From contig NZ_JAIUHR010000003.1 of the NCBI RefSeq assembly GCF_020165195.1, forward strand, positions 1-64,000: a stretch of DNA of 64,000 nt, read 5' to 3'. The position numbers were made by a program, and so were the translations under genes. Shown here piece after piece: positions 8,752-16,949 of this stretch; within the stretch, counting starts at the first letter, position 1, and every line of letters starts with the position of its first letter. This DNA comes from Mesorhizobium sp. CA14. Its GTDB lineage: Bacteria; Pseudomonadota; Alphaproteobacteria; Rhizobiales; Rhizobiaceae. The notes beneath the pieces were generated by a model. That model was not told where the DNA came from. It did not search any database and saw nothing but the letters and a program-made list of their open reading frames with translations.

Positions 8752-9936
8752 GTGACCGCATCGCAAGCCGTGCAGGCGGAAAATGGCGATTGGCTTGTCG
8801 GCAATCCCACCGGCCTGCAACTGGCCTCGGCGCTCTGGATCGGTTCGGTCGGCCTGCTGATCCTCGGTTTGCAGCCGGTGCTGCTCGGCGCGCTCTACAG
8901 CGAAGGTCACGTCACGGGCGATGAGCTGGCGCTGGTCGCCACCGCCGAGATGATTGCCATCGCCATCGGCTCGGGCGTGGTGGCGATGCTCTTGCCGGCG
9001 CGCAACATGCGCTGGAAGAGCGCGGCACTGCTCATGCTGCTGGCGCTCGCCAATGTCTGGACCGCTTATGCCGGCAGCCCCAATGCGCTGATCGGCGCGC
9101 GCACGCTGGCCGGCCTCGCGGAGGGAGGGCTGGTCGCCGTCGCGACCGAGCTGATCGCCCGCTCGCGCCGGGCCGAGCGCATCGGCGGCTATTTCGTCAC
9201 GCTGCAGACCCTGGCGCAATGCGCGCTGGCGCTGATCCTCGCGCTCTTTGCCGTGCCGCGAGCGGGCTCGGCCGGCGGCTTCATCGCGCTCGGCGTCGTC
9301 TGCCTGCTTTCCCTCGTCGTGGCCTGGATCGTGCCGGACGACTATGCCGACCTTCACAAGCAAGAGCAGTTCGCCAATGTGGCGACTGTGCCGGCGATCA
9401 CCGCGCTGCTGTCGATCTTCTGCTATTTCATGTTCTTCGGCGCTGTCTGGGCCTTTCTCGAGCCCATCGGCGCGCAGTTCGGTATCGATCGCCGCACCGT
9501 CGGCCTGATGGTTTCGGCGAGCCTTGCCGCGCAGGTGATCGGCGCGATGACCGCGACAATCTTCGAGGCGCGCATCGACTATCGTTTTGCCATCACCGTC
9601 ATCGGGATCGTCGCGGCGATCAGCTCGGTGCTGCTTGCGTCCGGCCCCGGGCTTTCGGTGTTCTGGGCCGTGGCGCTGGTGATGGGCTTCATCCTGCTTT
9701 TCATCGTGCCTTACCAGATCCGGCTGGCCATCACCGCTGACGAGACGCGCACCGCGGTGCTGCTGGTGCCGGCTGCCCAGCTCTTCGGCCTCGCCATCGG
9801 CCCGATCGCCGCCTCGCTGCTGATCGACGGCGCGGATTTCCGGCCCGTGCCGGAATTCGCCGCCGCCACCGCTTTGGCAAGCGTCCTTTTGCTCGGCATT
9901 TTCGTGCTGGTCGCGCGGCGGCGCGGCCGGGCCTGA
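8752..9936 (+). CDS. Major facilitator superfamily transporter
   Basis: 394 residues if the GTG at 8752 is used; an ATG at 8701 is in frame but would place the operator inside the gene. About 12 hydrophobic helices, beginning LQLASALWIGSVGLLILGLQ, with the A-motif-like region around MRWKSAAL and the GARTLAGLAEGGLVAVATEL segment. First gene of a rightward unit with the FAD-linked lactone oxidase (14 bp downstream) and the PLP enzyme. Possibly moves the substrate or product of those enzymes; this is inference. Confidence 0.85.
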   Translation: MTASQAVQAENGDWLVGNPTGLQLASALWIGSVGLLILGLQPVLLGALYSEGHVTGDELALVATAEMIAIAIGSGVVAMLLPARNMRWKSAALLMLLALANVWTAYAGSPNALIGARTLAGLAEGGLVAVATELIARSRRAERIGGYFVTLQTLAQCALALILALFAVPRAGSAGGFIALGVVCLLSLVVAWIVPDDYADLHKQEQFANVATVPAITALLSIFCYFMFFGAVWAFLEPIGAQFGIDRRTVGLMVSASLAAQVIGAMTATIFEARIDYRFAITVIGIVAAISSVLLASGPGLSVFWAVALVMGFILLFIVPYQIRLAITADETRTAVLLVPAAQLFGLAIGPIAASLLIDGADFRPVPEFAAATALASVLLLGIFVLVARRRGRA

Positions 9937-9950
9937 GCCGGAGAGGTCAG

Positions 9951-11231
9951 ATGGCAACCGCCTGGAGCAACTGGTCCGGCTTCGTCACGGCTTCTCCGAA
10001 ATTGATCGCGACGCCGGCCGATGCCGGCGAGTTGGCCGAACTGGTGCGCTCGGCGCCTGGTCCGCTGCGCGTCGCCGGCGCCGGCCATTCCTTCACGCCG
10101 CTGGTGCAGTCCGACGGCACCGTCGTCTCGCTGGAGAAGATCGAGGGTCTGGTCTCGCACGATGCCGCGAACAACCGGGCGCGGGTGAGGGCGGGCACGC
10201 GGCTCGGTCCGCTGATGCGCATCCTGCAGGACATCGGCCAGGGTCTGCCCAATATGGGCGACATCGACAAGCAGGCGATCGGCGGCGCGTTGGGCACGGC
10301 AACGCATGGCTCCGGCCCGACGCTCGGCGCCTATCACACGCAGCTTGAGGCGCTGCAGCTCGTGGATGGGCAAGGCAAGCTGCGCGAGTACAGCCGGGCA
10401 GACGACCTGGACATGATCTACGCCACCGGCGTCGCGCTGGGCAGCTTTGGCGTGCTGACCGAAGTGACGATGAACAACATCGCCACCTATCGGCTGCGCC
10501 GCCGCAAATGGGTTCTGCCGATCGGCGACATGCTCAAAAACTTCGAGACGATGATGGCCGCGCATCGCTCGGCCGAGTTCTACTACATCCCGTTCTCCGG
10601 CTACGCCCAGTTCATCGCCAGCGACCTCAGCGACGCGGCGCCAACGACGCGGCCGACCGAAGACGACGAAGAAGGATTGGCGACTTTGCGCAAGCTGCGG
10701 ACCGCGTTGCGCTGGCTGCCGTCGCTGCGCCGGGCGCTGATCAGAGGGGCGGTGAAGAAGGTGCCGGCGGAAGACTATGTGCAGGACTGGCTCAACGTCT
10801 ACGCCAGCGAGCGTCGCACCAAATTTAACGAGATGGAGTACCACCTGCCGTACGAGGAAGGTCCCAAGGCGTTGGCCGAGATCATCGCGCTGACGGAAAA
10901 GCACTTTCCGGAAGTCTATTTCCCGATGGAGGTGCGTTCCGTAGCGGCCGACGAGTTCTGGCTTTCGCCTTTCTACAAAAGGCTGAGCTGCTCGATCGCC
11001 ATTCATCACGATGCCGCGAATGACCCGCTGCCTTTCATGCGCGCCGCCGAACCGGTCTTCCGCAAGCATGGCGGCCGACCGCATTGGGGAAAGATGCACA
11101 GCCTGAAGGCGGCGGAATTCAAGAAGCTTTATCCGCGTTGGGACGACGCGATGGCAGTGCGGCGCGACATCGATCCGCAAAACCGCTTCGTCTCGCGCTA
11201 CATGGCCGACTTGTTCAGCATCCGACAATGA
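9951..11231 (+). CDS. FAD-linked D-arabinono-1,4-lactone oxidase-type enzyme
   Basis: 426 residues. The N-terminal FAD-binding PCMH/VAO domain carries RVAGAGHSFTPLV; the His of this motif is the usual site of covalent FAD attachment in aldonolactone oxidases. GNMGDIDKQAIGG-type residues (here LPNMGDIDKQAIGGALGTATHG) bind the pyrophosphate. The C-terminal ALO domain has the HWGKMHSL motif that forms the substrate site with His. The family oxidises sugar lactones or alditols with O2, giving H2O2. Its stop overlaps the start of the next gene (ATGA), so the two are translationally coupled. Confidence 0.88.
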   Translation: MATAWSNWSGFVTASPKLIATPADAGELAELVRSAPGPLRVAGAGHSFTPLVQSDGTVVSLEKIEGLVSHDAANNRARVRAGTRLGPLMRILQDIGQGLPNMGDIDKQAIGGALGTATHGSGPTLGAYHTQLEALQLVDGQGKLREYSRADDLDMIYATGVALGSFGVLTEVTMNNIATYRLRRRKWVLPIGDMLKNFETMMAAHRSAEFYYIPFSGYAQFIASDLSDAAPTTRPTEDDEEGLATLRKLRTALRWLPSLRRALIRGAVKKVPAEDYVQDWLNVYASERRTKFNEMEYHLPYEEGPKALAEIIALTEKHFPEVYFPMEVRSVAADEFWLSPFYKRLSCSIAIHHDAANDPLPFMRAAEPVFRKHGGRPHWGKMHSLKAAEFKKLYPRWDDAMAVRRDIDPQNRFVSRYMADLFSIRQ

Positions 11232-12364
11232 GCGCCTATTTCGCTGCCCTGTCCGATGCATTGAAGGCCGCCGAGATTTTCCGGCCCTGCCTTGTGCTTG
11301 ACCGCGACCGGCTGGATGGCAACATCGCGCTGGTGAAGGAGAGGCTGGCGCCGGGCCTTGGCGTGCGGCTGGTCGACAAATCGCTGCCTTGCGTGCCGCT
11401 GCTCTCGCATATCGCGCGAGCACTTGAAACCAAACGCTTCATGACCTTCCATCCGCCGGTGACGCAGGCCGTGCTCGACGCCTTTCCCGAGGCCGACCTG
11501 CTCTACGGCAAGCCGATGCCGGTCGGCGCCGCCAGGGCCGCGCTGACCAGAGGCGGCGCCGGCTGGTGGTCGCGCGTCTGCTGGCTGATCGACACGCCGG
11601 AGCGGCTGGCCGACTATGGGGCCTTGGCCGCTGCGCTCGACACTGAACTGCGCTTCGCTTTCGAGGTCGATGTCGGCCTGCATCGCGGCGGCTTTCGCGA
11701 TCCCGCCGGGATTAACGCGCTCCCGATTCCAAAAGGTCTGCGCTGCGAAGGCATCATGGGCTATGAGGCGCATGCGCCGGAAATCCCCGGTTTGTTCGGC
11801 GGCGCGGCCAAGGCGCTGAAGCAGGCATCTGCCAAGGCCGCGGAGTTCGCCGCTGCCCTCGATCCGGACCAGCGCCGCATCCTCAACATCGGCGGCTCCA
11901 AGACGGCGCTGCTGCACGGCGGCGGCGTCGCCAACGAAGTGTCGGTCGGCTCGGCTTTCGTGCTGCCCAAGGATTTCGACACGCCCGGGCTGGCAGGCTT
12001 CCAACCGGCGGCCTTCATCGCCACCCCGATCCTCAAGGCGCTCGATCCGATGCTGCCGGGCCCGCCGGCGGTTTCCAGGGCGCTGCAGGCGCTTGGCCTC
12101 TTCCCGCGCAAGGGTTGCTACCTCTATGGCGGCAAATGGATGTCCGAACCGGTGTTTCCCGAAGGCATGAAACCGAACGGACTGATCGGCCTGTCGTCCA
12201 ACCAGCAATTCATGGGCCTGCCGGCAGGCGCGGATGTGAAGCCCGGCGACTATGCCTTCCTGCGGCCAACGCAGAGCGAGGCGGTGCTGCAGCATTTCGG
12301 GGCGATCGCTGTGTTTGCCGGCGGGCGGATCGTGGAGCTTTGGCCAGCGCTACCAATGGGGTAG
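11228..12364 (+). CDS. Alanine-racemase-fold (type III PLP) enzyme, D-threonine aldolase/D-serine dehydratase-like
   Basis: 378 residues from the ATG at 11228 that overlaps the previous stop. The N-terminal barrel has the layout PCLVLDRDRLDGNI ... VRLVDKSLPCVPLLSHI, where the Lys of VDKSLP is in the position of the PLP-binding lysine. The middle segment holds EVDVGLHRGGF and ILNIGGSKTAL, and the C-terminus GCYLYGGKWMSEPVFPEG resembles the metal/PLP-phosphate region of DSD1-like enzymes. Substrate not deducible. Coupling to the lactone oxidase suggests one pathway for a hydroxy acid or sugar acid. Confidence 0.75.
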   Translation: MSAYFAALSDALKAAEIFRPCLVLDRDRLDGNIALVKERLAPGLGVRLVDKSLPCVPLLSHIARALETKRFMTFHPPVTQAVLDAFPEADLLYGKPMPVGAARAALTRGGAGWWSRVCWLIDTPERLADYGALAAALDTELRFAFEVDVGLHRGGFRDPAGINALPIPKGLRCEGIMGYEAHAPEIPGLFGGAAKALKQASAKAAEFAAALDPDQRRILNIGGSKTALLHGGGVANEVSVGSAFVLPKDFDTPGLAGFQPAAFIATPILKALDPMLPGPPAVSRALQALGLFPRKGCYLYGGKWMSEPVFPEGMKPNGLIGLSSNQQFMGLPAGADVKPGDYAFLRPTQSEAVLQHFGAIAVFAGGRIVELWPALPMG

Positions 12365-12481
12365 GGCCACCGGGGTCGTGATTGGCGCTGGCCTCCGCGA
12401 CTTTCAGGGTCTGCGCGTCGCTTCGCTCCTTGCTCCGCTCTGGAATGACGAAGTTGTGTAGTGTCTCGCTCGCCGTATTTA

Positions 12482-12522
12482 TTGACTCAGTCAACTAAAT
12501 GATTGATCCTGTCAATGACAGG
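12482..12522. promoter_or_regulatory. Two palindromes upstream of the MarR-GNAT gene
   Basis: TTGAC-TCA-GTCAA (12482-12494) and CCTGTCA-A-TGACAGG (12508-12522) are both perfect inverted repeats, about two and a half turns apart. The second overlaps the ribosome site AGGAGG of the MarR-GNAT gene. Both suit a MarR dimer, so autoregulation is likely. The preceding stretch (12365-12480) has a CTGCGCGTCGCTTCGCTCC-type repeat and no gene. Confidence 0.65.
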
Positions 12523-12532
12523 AGGACTTCCC

Positions 12533-13468
12533 ATGACCATCCACGACCATCCCGGCAAGGAGCGCATTGATACGGTGCGCGCCTTCAACCGCTTCTATAC
12601 CCGCCAGATCGGCCTGCTTGACGAGGGCCTGCTGAAAAGCCCGTTCTCGCTGACCGAGGCGCGGGTGCTTTACGAGCTCGCCCATCGCGATGGGCTCGTC
12701 GCCAGCGACCTGGTGCGCGACCTCGGCCTCGATCCCGGCTACGTGAGCCGGCTCTTGAAGAAATTCGAGGAGCGCGGCTTGGTCGGACGCGAAGCCAGTG
12801 AGACCGACGCGCGCCGCGCCTCGATCGCGCTGACGCCGGCCGGCAGGGAGGCCTTCGCGCCGCTCAACCAGGACTCGCACGACCAGGTGCGCGCGCTGCT
12901 CGATCGCCTGGCGCCGGCCGACCAGGACCGGCTGGTCAAGGCCATGCGCACCGTCCAAGACTTGCTCGGCGACAGACCCGAACCGAAGGTGTCTTATATC
13001 CTGCGGCCGCTGCAGGTTGGCGACATCGGCTGGATCACGCACCGCCAGGGCCTCATCTACGCGCAGGACTATGGCTGGGACGAAACCTATGAGGCGCTGG
13101 TCGCTGAGATCCTCGGTGAGTTCGTCAAGAACTTCGTCCCGCAATGGGAGCGCAGCTGGATCGCCGAGCGCGAAGGCGAGGTGGTCGGCTCGGTCTTCGT
13201 CATGCGCAAATCGCCCAAGGTCGCGAAGCTCAGGCTGCTCTATGTCGAGCCGTCGGCGCGCGGCCTTGGCATTGGCCGGCGCCTGGTCGACGAATGCATC
13301 ACCTTCGCGCGCGCCAAGGGTTACAAGACGCTGACGCTCTGGACCAACGACATATTGAGCTCGGCCCGCCGCATCTATCAGGCCGCGGGCTTCAGGCTGG
13401 TCGACGAGGAGCGCCACCATTCCTTCGGCAAGGATCTTGTCGGGCAAACGTGGAACCTCGAGCTATAG
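12533..13468 (+). CDS. MarR-GNAT fusion: regulator/N-acetyltransferase
   Basis: 311 residues from the ATG at 12533 with AGGAGGACTTCCC before it. Residues 1 to about 145 form a MarR winged helix (FSLTEARVLYELAHRDGLVA, LGLDPGYVSRLLKKFEERGL, SETDARRASIALTPAGRE). Residues about 155-311 form a GNAT domain with the acetyl-CoA loop ARGLGIGRRLVDECI and the C-terminal YQAAGFRLVDEE motif. This two-domain architecture is recurrent in proteobacteria. The ligand and acetyl acceptor are unknown. It may bind the paired palindromes directly upstream. Confidence 0.93.
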   Translation: MTIHDHPGKERIDTVRAFNRFYTRQIGLLDEGLLKSPFSLTEARVLYELAHRDGLVASDLVRDLGLDPGYVSRLLKKFEERGLVGREASETDARRASIALTPAGREAFAPLNQDSHDQVRALLDRLAPADQDRLVKAMRTVQDLLGDRPEPKVSYILRPLQVGDIGWITHRQGLIYAQDYGWDETYEALVAEILGEFVKNFVPQWERSWIAEREGEVVGSVFVMRKSPKVAKLRLLYVEPSARGLGIGRRLVDECITFARAKGYKTLTLWTNDILSSARRIYQAAGFRLVDEERHHSFGKDLVGQTWNLEL

Positions 13469-13507
13469 TCCTCCTTCTCCCACAAGGGGGATAAGGGAAA
13501 GCCACGC

Positions 13508-13573
13508 TCACCCCTTGACCGGCACCCAGATCTCCAGCCCGCCATTGCCGGTGCGCGCGTCGAATTCGGCCGC
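13508..13573 (-). pseudogene. C-terminal remnant of a GyrI/AraC-type effector-binding protein
   Basis: In frame after the stop of the cdsA-like gene, the minus strand reads AAEFDARTGNGGLEIWVPVK, then Gly and a stop (TGA at 13508-13510). The ending GGLEIWVPVK resembles the last strand of GyrI-like effector-binding domains found in AraC regulators. Only about 21 codons survive, without start or body. It looks like the stump left by a recombination event that joined the lipid operon here. The identity is based on one short motif. Confidence 0.4.
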
Positions 13574-14509
13574 TCACACCGTCCAGAAGTAGCGCACGAT
13601 GTGAAAGAAGATCGGCGCGGCGAAGACCAGGCTGTCGGTGCGGTCGAGCATGCCGCCATGGCCCTCGATCAGGTGCCCCCAGTCCTTGACGCCCTGGTCG
13701 CGCTTGATCGCCGAGGCGACGAGTCCTCCGAGGAATCCCATCGTGCAGGCGATGAAGGCGACGGCCGAGGCCTGCAGCGGCGAGAACGGCGTGATGAAGG
13801 ACAAGAGTGCGCCAAGCAGGCTCGACGCCACCAGCCCGCCAATCAGGCCTTCCCAGGTCTTGGACGGCGAGACGGTCGGCGAGAAGCGGTGCTTTCCGAA
13901 CAGCTTGCCGAAAATATATTGCAGCACGTCGCTGCCTTGCACGACGATGATCAGGAAGGCGATGAGAAGCAGGTTGCGGCCCTCGAAGCCAGGCACGTCG
14001 AGCGTCAGCAAAGCGGGCACGTGACTGACGCAATAGACCGAGATCATGATCGCCCATTGCTGGGCCGAGACGCGCTCGAGAAAACGTTCTGTGTCGCCGT
14101 GCAGCGCCGTGATCGCCGGCATCAGCAGGAAGCAGTAAACCGGGATGAAGATCACGAAGAGACCGTACCAGGCGGTCCACACCAGCCAGTACTGGAACGG
14201 GATGACGATGCCGAACATGCCGAGCAGCACCCAGTGGTCGCTGCGCCGGCTATGCGTCAGCGTCACGAATTCGCGCAGCGCCGCGAACGAGATCAGCGCG
14301 AACAGGATGGTCATGCCGTAGCGCCCGAAGAAGAAGGCGATCGTCATCAGCGCCACCATCACCCACCAGGCGTTGATGCGCTGGGTGAGGTTGACGAGCG
14401 TCGCGCTCAGCGGCTTCGGCGCGCGCATCGAAAGGATGCCGGCGGTGACGCTGGCGGTGCTCAGCACCACGAAAAGACCGATGATCAAAATGCTGATTTC
14501 GTGGCGCAT
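13574..14509 (-). CDS. ynbB-like: CdsA-like CTP:phosphatidate cytidylyltransferase (YnbB type)
   Basis: 311 residues from the ATG at 14509, which overlaps the acyltransferase stop by one base. About eight hydrophobic helices. The C-terminal CDS signature is intact at residues 266-292: SAIKR, then KD, EGHGG and LDRTD, the motif that binds CTP and metal. Such enzymes make CDP-diacylglycerol from phosphatidate. A dedicated housekeeping cdsA normally lies near uppS/dxr/lpx genes, so this is a paralogue. E. coli YnbB (about 298 aa) has the same size and the same neighbours. Last gene of the six-gene leftward operon. Confidence 0.88.
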   Translation of the reverse strand: MRHEISILIIGLFVVLSTASVTAGILSMRAPKPLSATLVNLTQRINAWWVMVALMTIAFFFGRYGMTILFALISFAALREFVTLTHSRRSDHWVLLGMFGIVIPFQYWLVWTAWYGLFVIFIPVYCFLLMPAITALHGDTERFLERVSAQQWAIMISVYCVSHVPALLTLDVPGFEGRNLLLIAFLIIVVQGSDVLQYIFGKLFGKHRFSPTVSPSKTWEGLIGGLVASSLLGALLSFITPFSPLQASAVAFIACTMGFLGGLVASAIKRDQGVKDWGHLIEGHGGMLDRTDSLVFAAPIFFHIVRYFWTV

Positions 14510-15168
14510 TAATCGTCTCGGTCGGGGCGCGGGTTGAGCGCCATAAGCTCGGCGCGGGCGCGCTGCAGGAAGGCGCGGCGTTCCTCGCCGGGCGCCACCG
14601 CCACAGGGGCGCCGAAGACAACGCGGCAAAGCAGCGGCACCGGCAGGAACTGGCCTTTGGGCAGCACGCGCGACATGTTCTCGATCCAGCAGGGGATCAG
14701 CTCGACGTCCGGCCGCGCTATCGACAGATTGTAGAGTCCCGAGCGGAAGGGCAGCAGCTCGTCGCTGGTGTTCCGGGTGCCTTCCGGGAAGATAATCAGC
14801 GAATGGCCTTGGTCGAGCACGGAGAGCATGATCGAGATCGGGTGCTCCGCTTCGCTTGTCCACTGCCGACTGATCAGCACCGAGGACAGCATGTCCTCGG
14901 CGATGAAACGACGCAGCTGCGACTTGCCCCAGTATTCGGCAGCGGCGATGGCGTGCGTCTTGGCGCGCTCCGTTTCGCTCAGACAGGTCGATAGAAGGAT
15001 GAAATCGCCATGACTGGTATGGTTGGCGAAATAGATGCGCTGACGGTCGGACGGCTGGCTGCCGTTCCAGATCGGCCGCACGCCGGTGACCGCCCAGGCC
15101 AGCGCCGACAGGCCGACCGAAGTCCCCGTCTGCAGCAAGGTGTAGGTGCGCAGCGCCAGCTTGCTCAT
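14509..15168 (-). CDS. PlsC-type 1-acylglycerol-3-phosphate acyltransferase
   Basis: 219 residues from the ATG at 15168; a 4-bp overlap with the upstream small membrane gene sets this start. The catalytic HX4D box is NHTSHGDF, the second substrate box is FPEGTRN, and the P-loop-like LIPCWIENM region follows. The family acylates lysophosphatidate or related lysophospholipids at the inner membrane. Its position directly before the CdsA-like enzyme suggests it supplies phosphatidate for it. This gene is an addition to the four-gene E. coli ynbABCD arrangement. Confidence 0.88.
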   Translation of the reverse strand: MSKLALRTYTLLQTGTSVGLSALAWAVTGVRPIWNGSQPSDRQRIYFANHTSHGDFILLSTCLSETERAKTHAIAAAEYWGKSQLRRFIAEDMLSSVLISRQWTSEAEHPISIMLSVLDQGHSLIIFPEGTRNTSDELLPFRSGLYNLSIARPDVELIPCWIENMSRVLPKGQFLPVPLLCRVVFGAPVAVAPGEERRAFLQRARAELMALNPRPDRDD

Positions 15169-15608
15169 CTCGGCATCCAGAAACCGGCGGTGAGGAACGT
15201 GACGACGAAGATCGCGAAGGCGATGCGTTGGCGGGCGAGCAGTTTTCGCGTTCCCGCGATCCGCTCGTCGATCGGGCGCGGCGTTGGCGAAGCGGCCTTC
15301 AGCCGCATGCGCGCCAGCATGTCGTCGACTGCGCTGCCGCCCGACACTTCGTCGCCATGGCTCGCCATCAAACGAAACAGCAGTGCGTCGAAAAGGAGGA
15401 GCGTGGAAAGTCCAAGCACCACGACGGCGCTCGCCGCCGCGACCACTAGCGCCAGCACCGCGAGGGGCGCGTGGAGCGCGCCGCGAGCCGAAGCGACCAG
15501 CGGCGCGACGCTGTCGGCGGCGATCACGATCACGGCCGGCCACGCCGCCTGCTTGACCAGCATCGCGGCGAAGGCGGCAGTCTCGCGCTGATAGGCGTCG
15601 TCGTTCAT
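15165..15608 (-). CDS. Small membrane protein of unknown function in the lipid operon
   Basis: 147 residues. The start at 15608 is fixed by a 4-bp overlap with the YnbD-like gene (ATGA), and its stop overlaps the PlsC start the same way. Two long hydrophobic segments lie in the first half (PAVIVIAADSVAPLVASARG region and LAVLALVVAAASAVVVLGLS) and a third at the C-terminus (IAFAIFVVTFLTAGFW). A charged loop with DERIAGTRKLLARQR separates them. I recognise no family. The overlaps on both sides argue that it is a genuine gene, perhaps a partner of the adjacent acyltransferase. Confidence 0.8.
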   Translation of the reverse strand: MNDDAYQRETAAFAAMLVKQAAWPAVIVIAADSVAPLVASARGALHAPLAVLALVVAAASAVVVLGLSTLLLFDALLFRLMASHGDEVSGGSAVDDMLARMRLKAASPTPRPIDERIAGTRKLLARQRIAFAIFVVTFLTAGFWMPR

Positions 15609-16936
15609 GCCGGCTCGTCCAAGCCGACCTGAAGATGCACCGGCCGGCCGGATGCGGCGAGCCGCTTGCGCGCCTGCGCCGGCGTGTGCGAGCGGCCGCT
15701 GGTGACCAGCCATTGGGCGATGACGCTGGCGCTGCGCTGGAAGCCGAGCGCGCAGCAGACCAGAACCGTGCCCTGCTTGCGCGCCGGCTCGATCGCCTCT
15801 ACCGCTTTGTCGAGTGTATCGGCGGGGGGCGAAAGGAGATCGAGCATGGGAAAGCTCGTCCATCGTCCCATCGCATCGCGCGGCCGCTCCAGCTCGGCTG
15901 CAAGGTCGATCACCGTGCCGAAGCTATCGGCTTCGGCAGCATCGGGAAAACGCCCGAGGAAGACGCCGTCGGCGACGGCAACGACCGGCGGCAGCTTGCG
16001 GGTCCAGGCCCAGACATTGACCCTGGCGGCCAACCGGTACGGCCAGAGCAGCACGCGGCTTGCCAGCGAGACACGGCCGTTAGCCGTCTTCTGGAACACT
16101 TTTGGCCCGGCCCCGGCATAGCCGAAGGCGACGATGGCCAGCGCCAGCGCCGGCCACAAGAGCAGGAAGGCGAGGGCGGAGAAGAAGGCGCCGACGGTTG
16201 CGCCGGCAAGCGCCAGAGCGGCGCCCAGCGCGTAGCAGAGCGAAAGCCTCCGCGCCTTGACGTCGGCGGTCAGGCAGAAACCGGCGAAGGGCAATTCTCC
16301 TTCAGCCGGAAAGAGCCACAGCGCAAGGAAGCCGAGCAGCGCACCGGTCGGGATGTCGATAAAATGGTGCTGCCACGTCGTCAGCACCGAGGCGCCGATC
16401 AGTAAGCACCAAAAATGCCAGAGCGCGAGCACGGGACCGGAAAGGCGTTGGCGCCAGTGATCCCAGATGATCACCAGAAGCGCGATATGCAGGGAAGGAG
16501 CCTGGTTGAACGGCTTGTCGAAACTGCCGAGCATGGCAAACAGGAAGCCGGGCAGGCCGGTCGTTGCCGGCCGCACGAAAGTGGCAGTCAGCGGAAACAG
16601 GATGAAGCAGGAAACGGCGACGATCTGCGCGGTGAGGTAGCGGCCGGCCAGCCGGTCGACGCCCTGCCGGGTGTCATTGAGCAGAAGCGACAGGCCGTAG
16701 AACAGGTTGATCGACCAGTAGGGTACGATCGTCCAAGCGAGGAAGGGAACGTGGTGCTCCCAGGAGAAGACGATGCTGCCGACATATAAGCGCTTTGAGG
16801 CCAGCCAGTTGGCGAAGCCATAGGTCGAATAGAAGAATGGCGCGAGAAACGCGAGCCAAAGCGCTGACCGCAGGACGACACGTCCATAGGGCTCGGCGAT
16901 GGCTGAAAGTGGCGGGGGCTCGGCGCTGGCGGGCAT
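15605..16936 (-). CDS. ynbD-like: PAP2 / dual-specificity phosphatase fusion (YnbD type)
   Basis: 443 residues. The N-terminal part (about 1-290) is a polytopic PAP2-like lipid phosphatase: APSLHIALL corresponds to the PSGH box and TTWQHHFIDIPTGALLG to the SRxxxxxHxxxD box. The C-terminal part (about 320-443) is a dual-specificity phosphatase with the CX5R loop CALGFQRS (Cys395, Arg401). The residue before the catalytic Cys is Cys instead of the usual His. E. coli YnbD (about 430 aa) has this fusion. It probably dephosphorylates a lipid intermediate in the operon's pathway. It follows the YnbC-like gene by 13 bp. Confidence 0.88.
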   Translation of the reverse strand: MPASAEPPPLSAIAEPYGRVVLRSALWLAFLAPFFYSTYGFANWLASKRLYVGSIVFSWEHHVPFLAWTIVPYWSINLFYGLSLLLNDTRQGVDRLAGRYLTAQIVAVSCFILFPLTATFVRPATTGLPGFLFAMLGSFDKPFNQAPSLHIALLVIIWDHWRQRLSGPVLALWHFWCLLIGASVLTTWQHHFIDIPTGALLGFLALWLFPAEGELPFAGFCLTADVKARRLSLCYALGAALALAGATVGAFFSALAFLLLWPALALAIVAFGYAGAGPKVFQKTANGRVSLASRVLLWPYRLAARVNVWAWTRKLPPVVAVADGVFLGRFPDAAEADSFGTVIDLAAELERPRDAMGRWTSFPMLDLLSPPADTLDKAVEAIEPARKQGTVLVCCALGFQRSASVIAQWLVTSGRSHTPAQARKRLAASGRPVHLQVGLDEPA

Positions 16937-16949
16937 GCGTGGACGGTTC

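Noticed and set aside
13601..14512. Rightward 303-codon frame opposite the CdsA-like gene
   Set aside because: His/Asp/Arg-rich antisense shadow of a membrane protein with an intact signature on the other strand.
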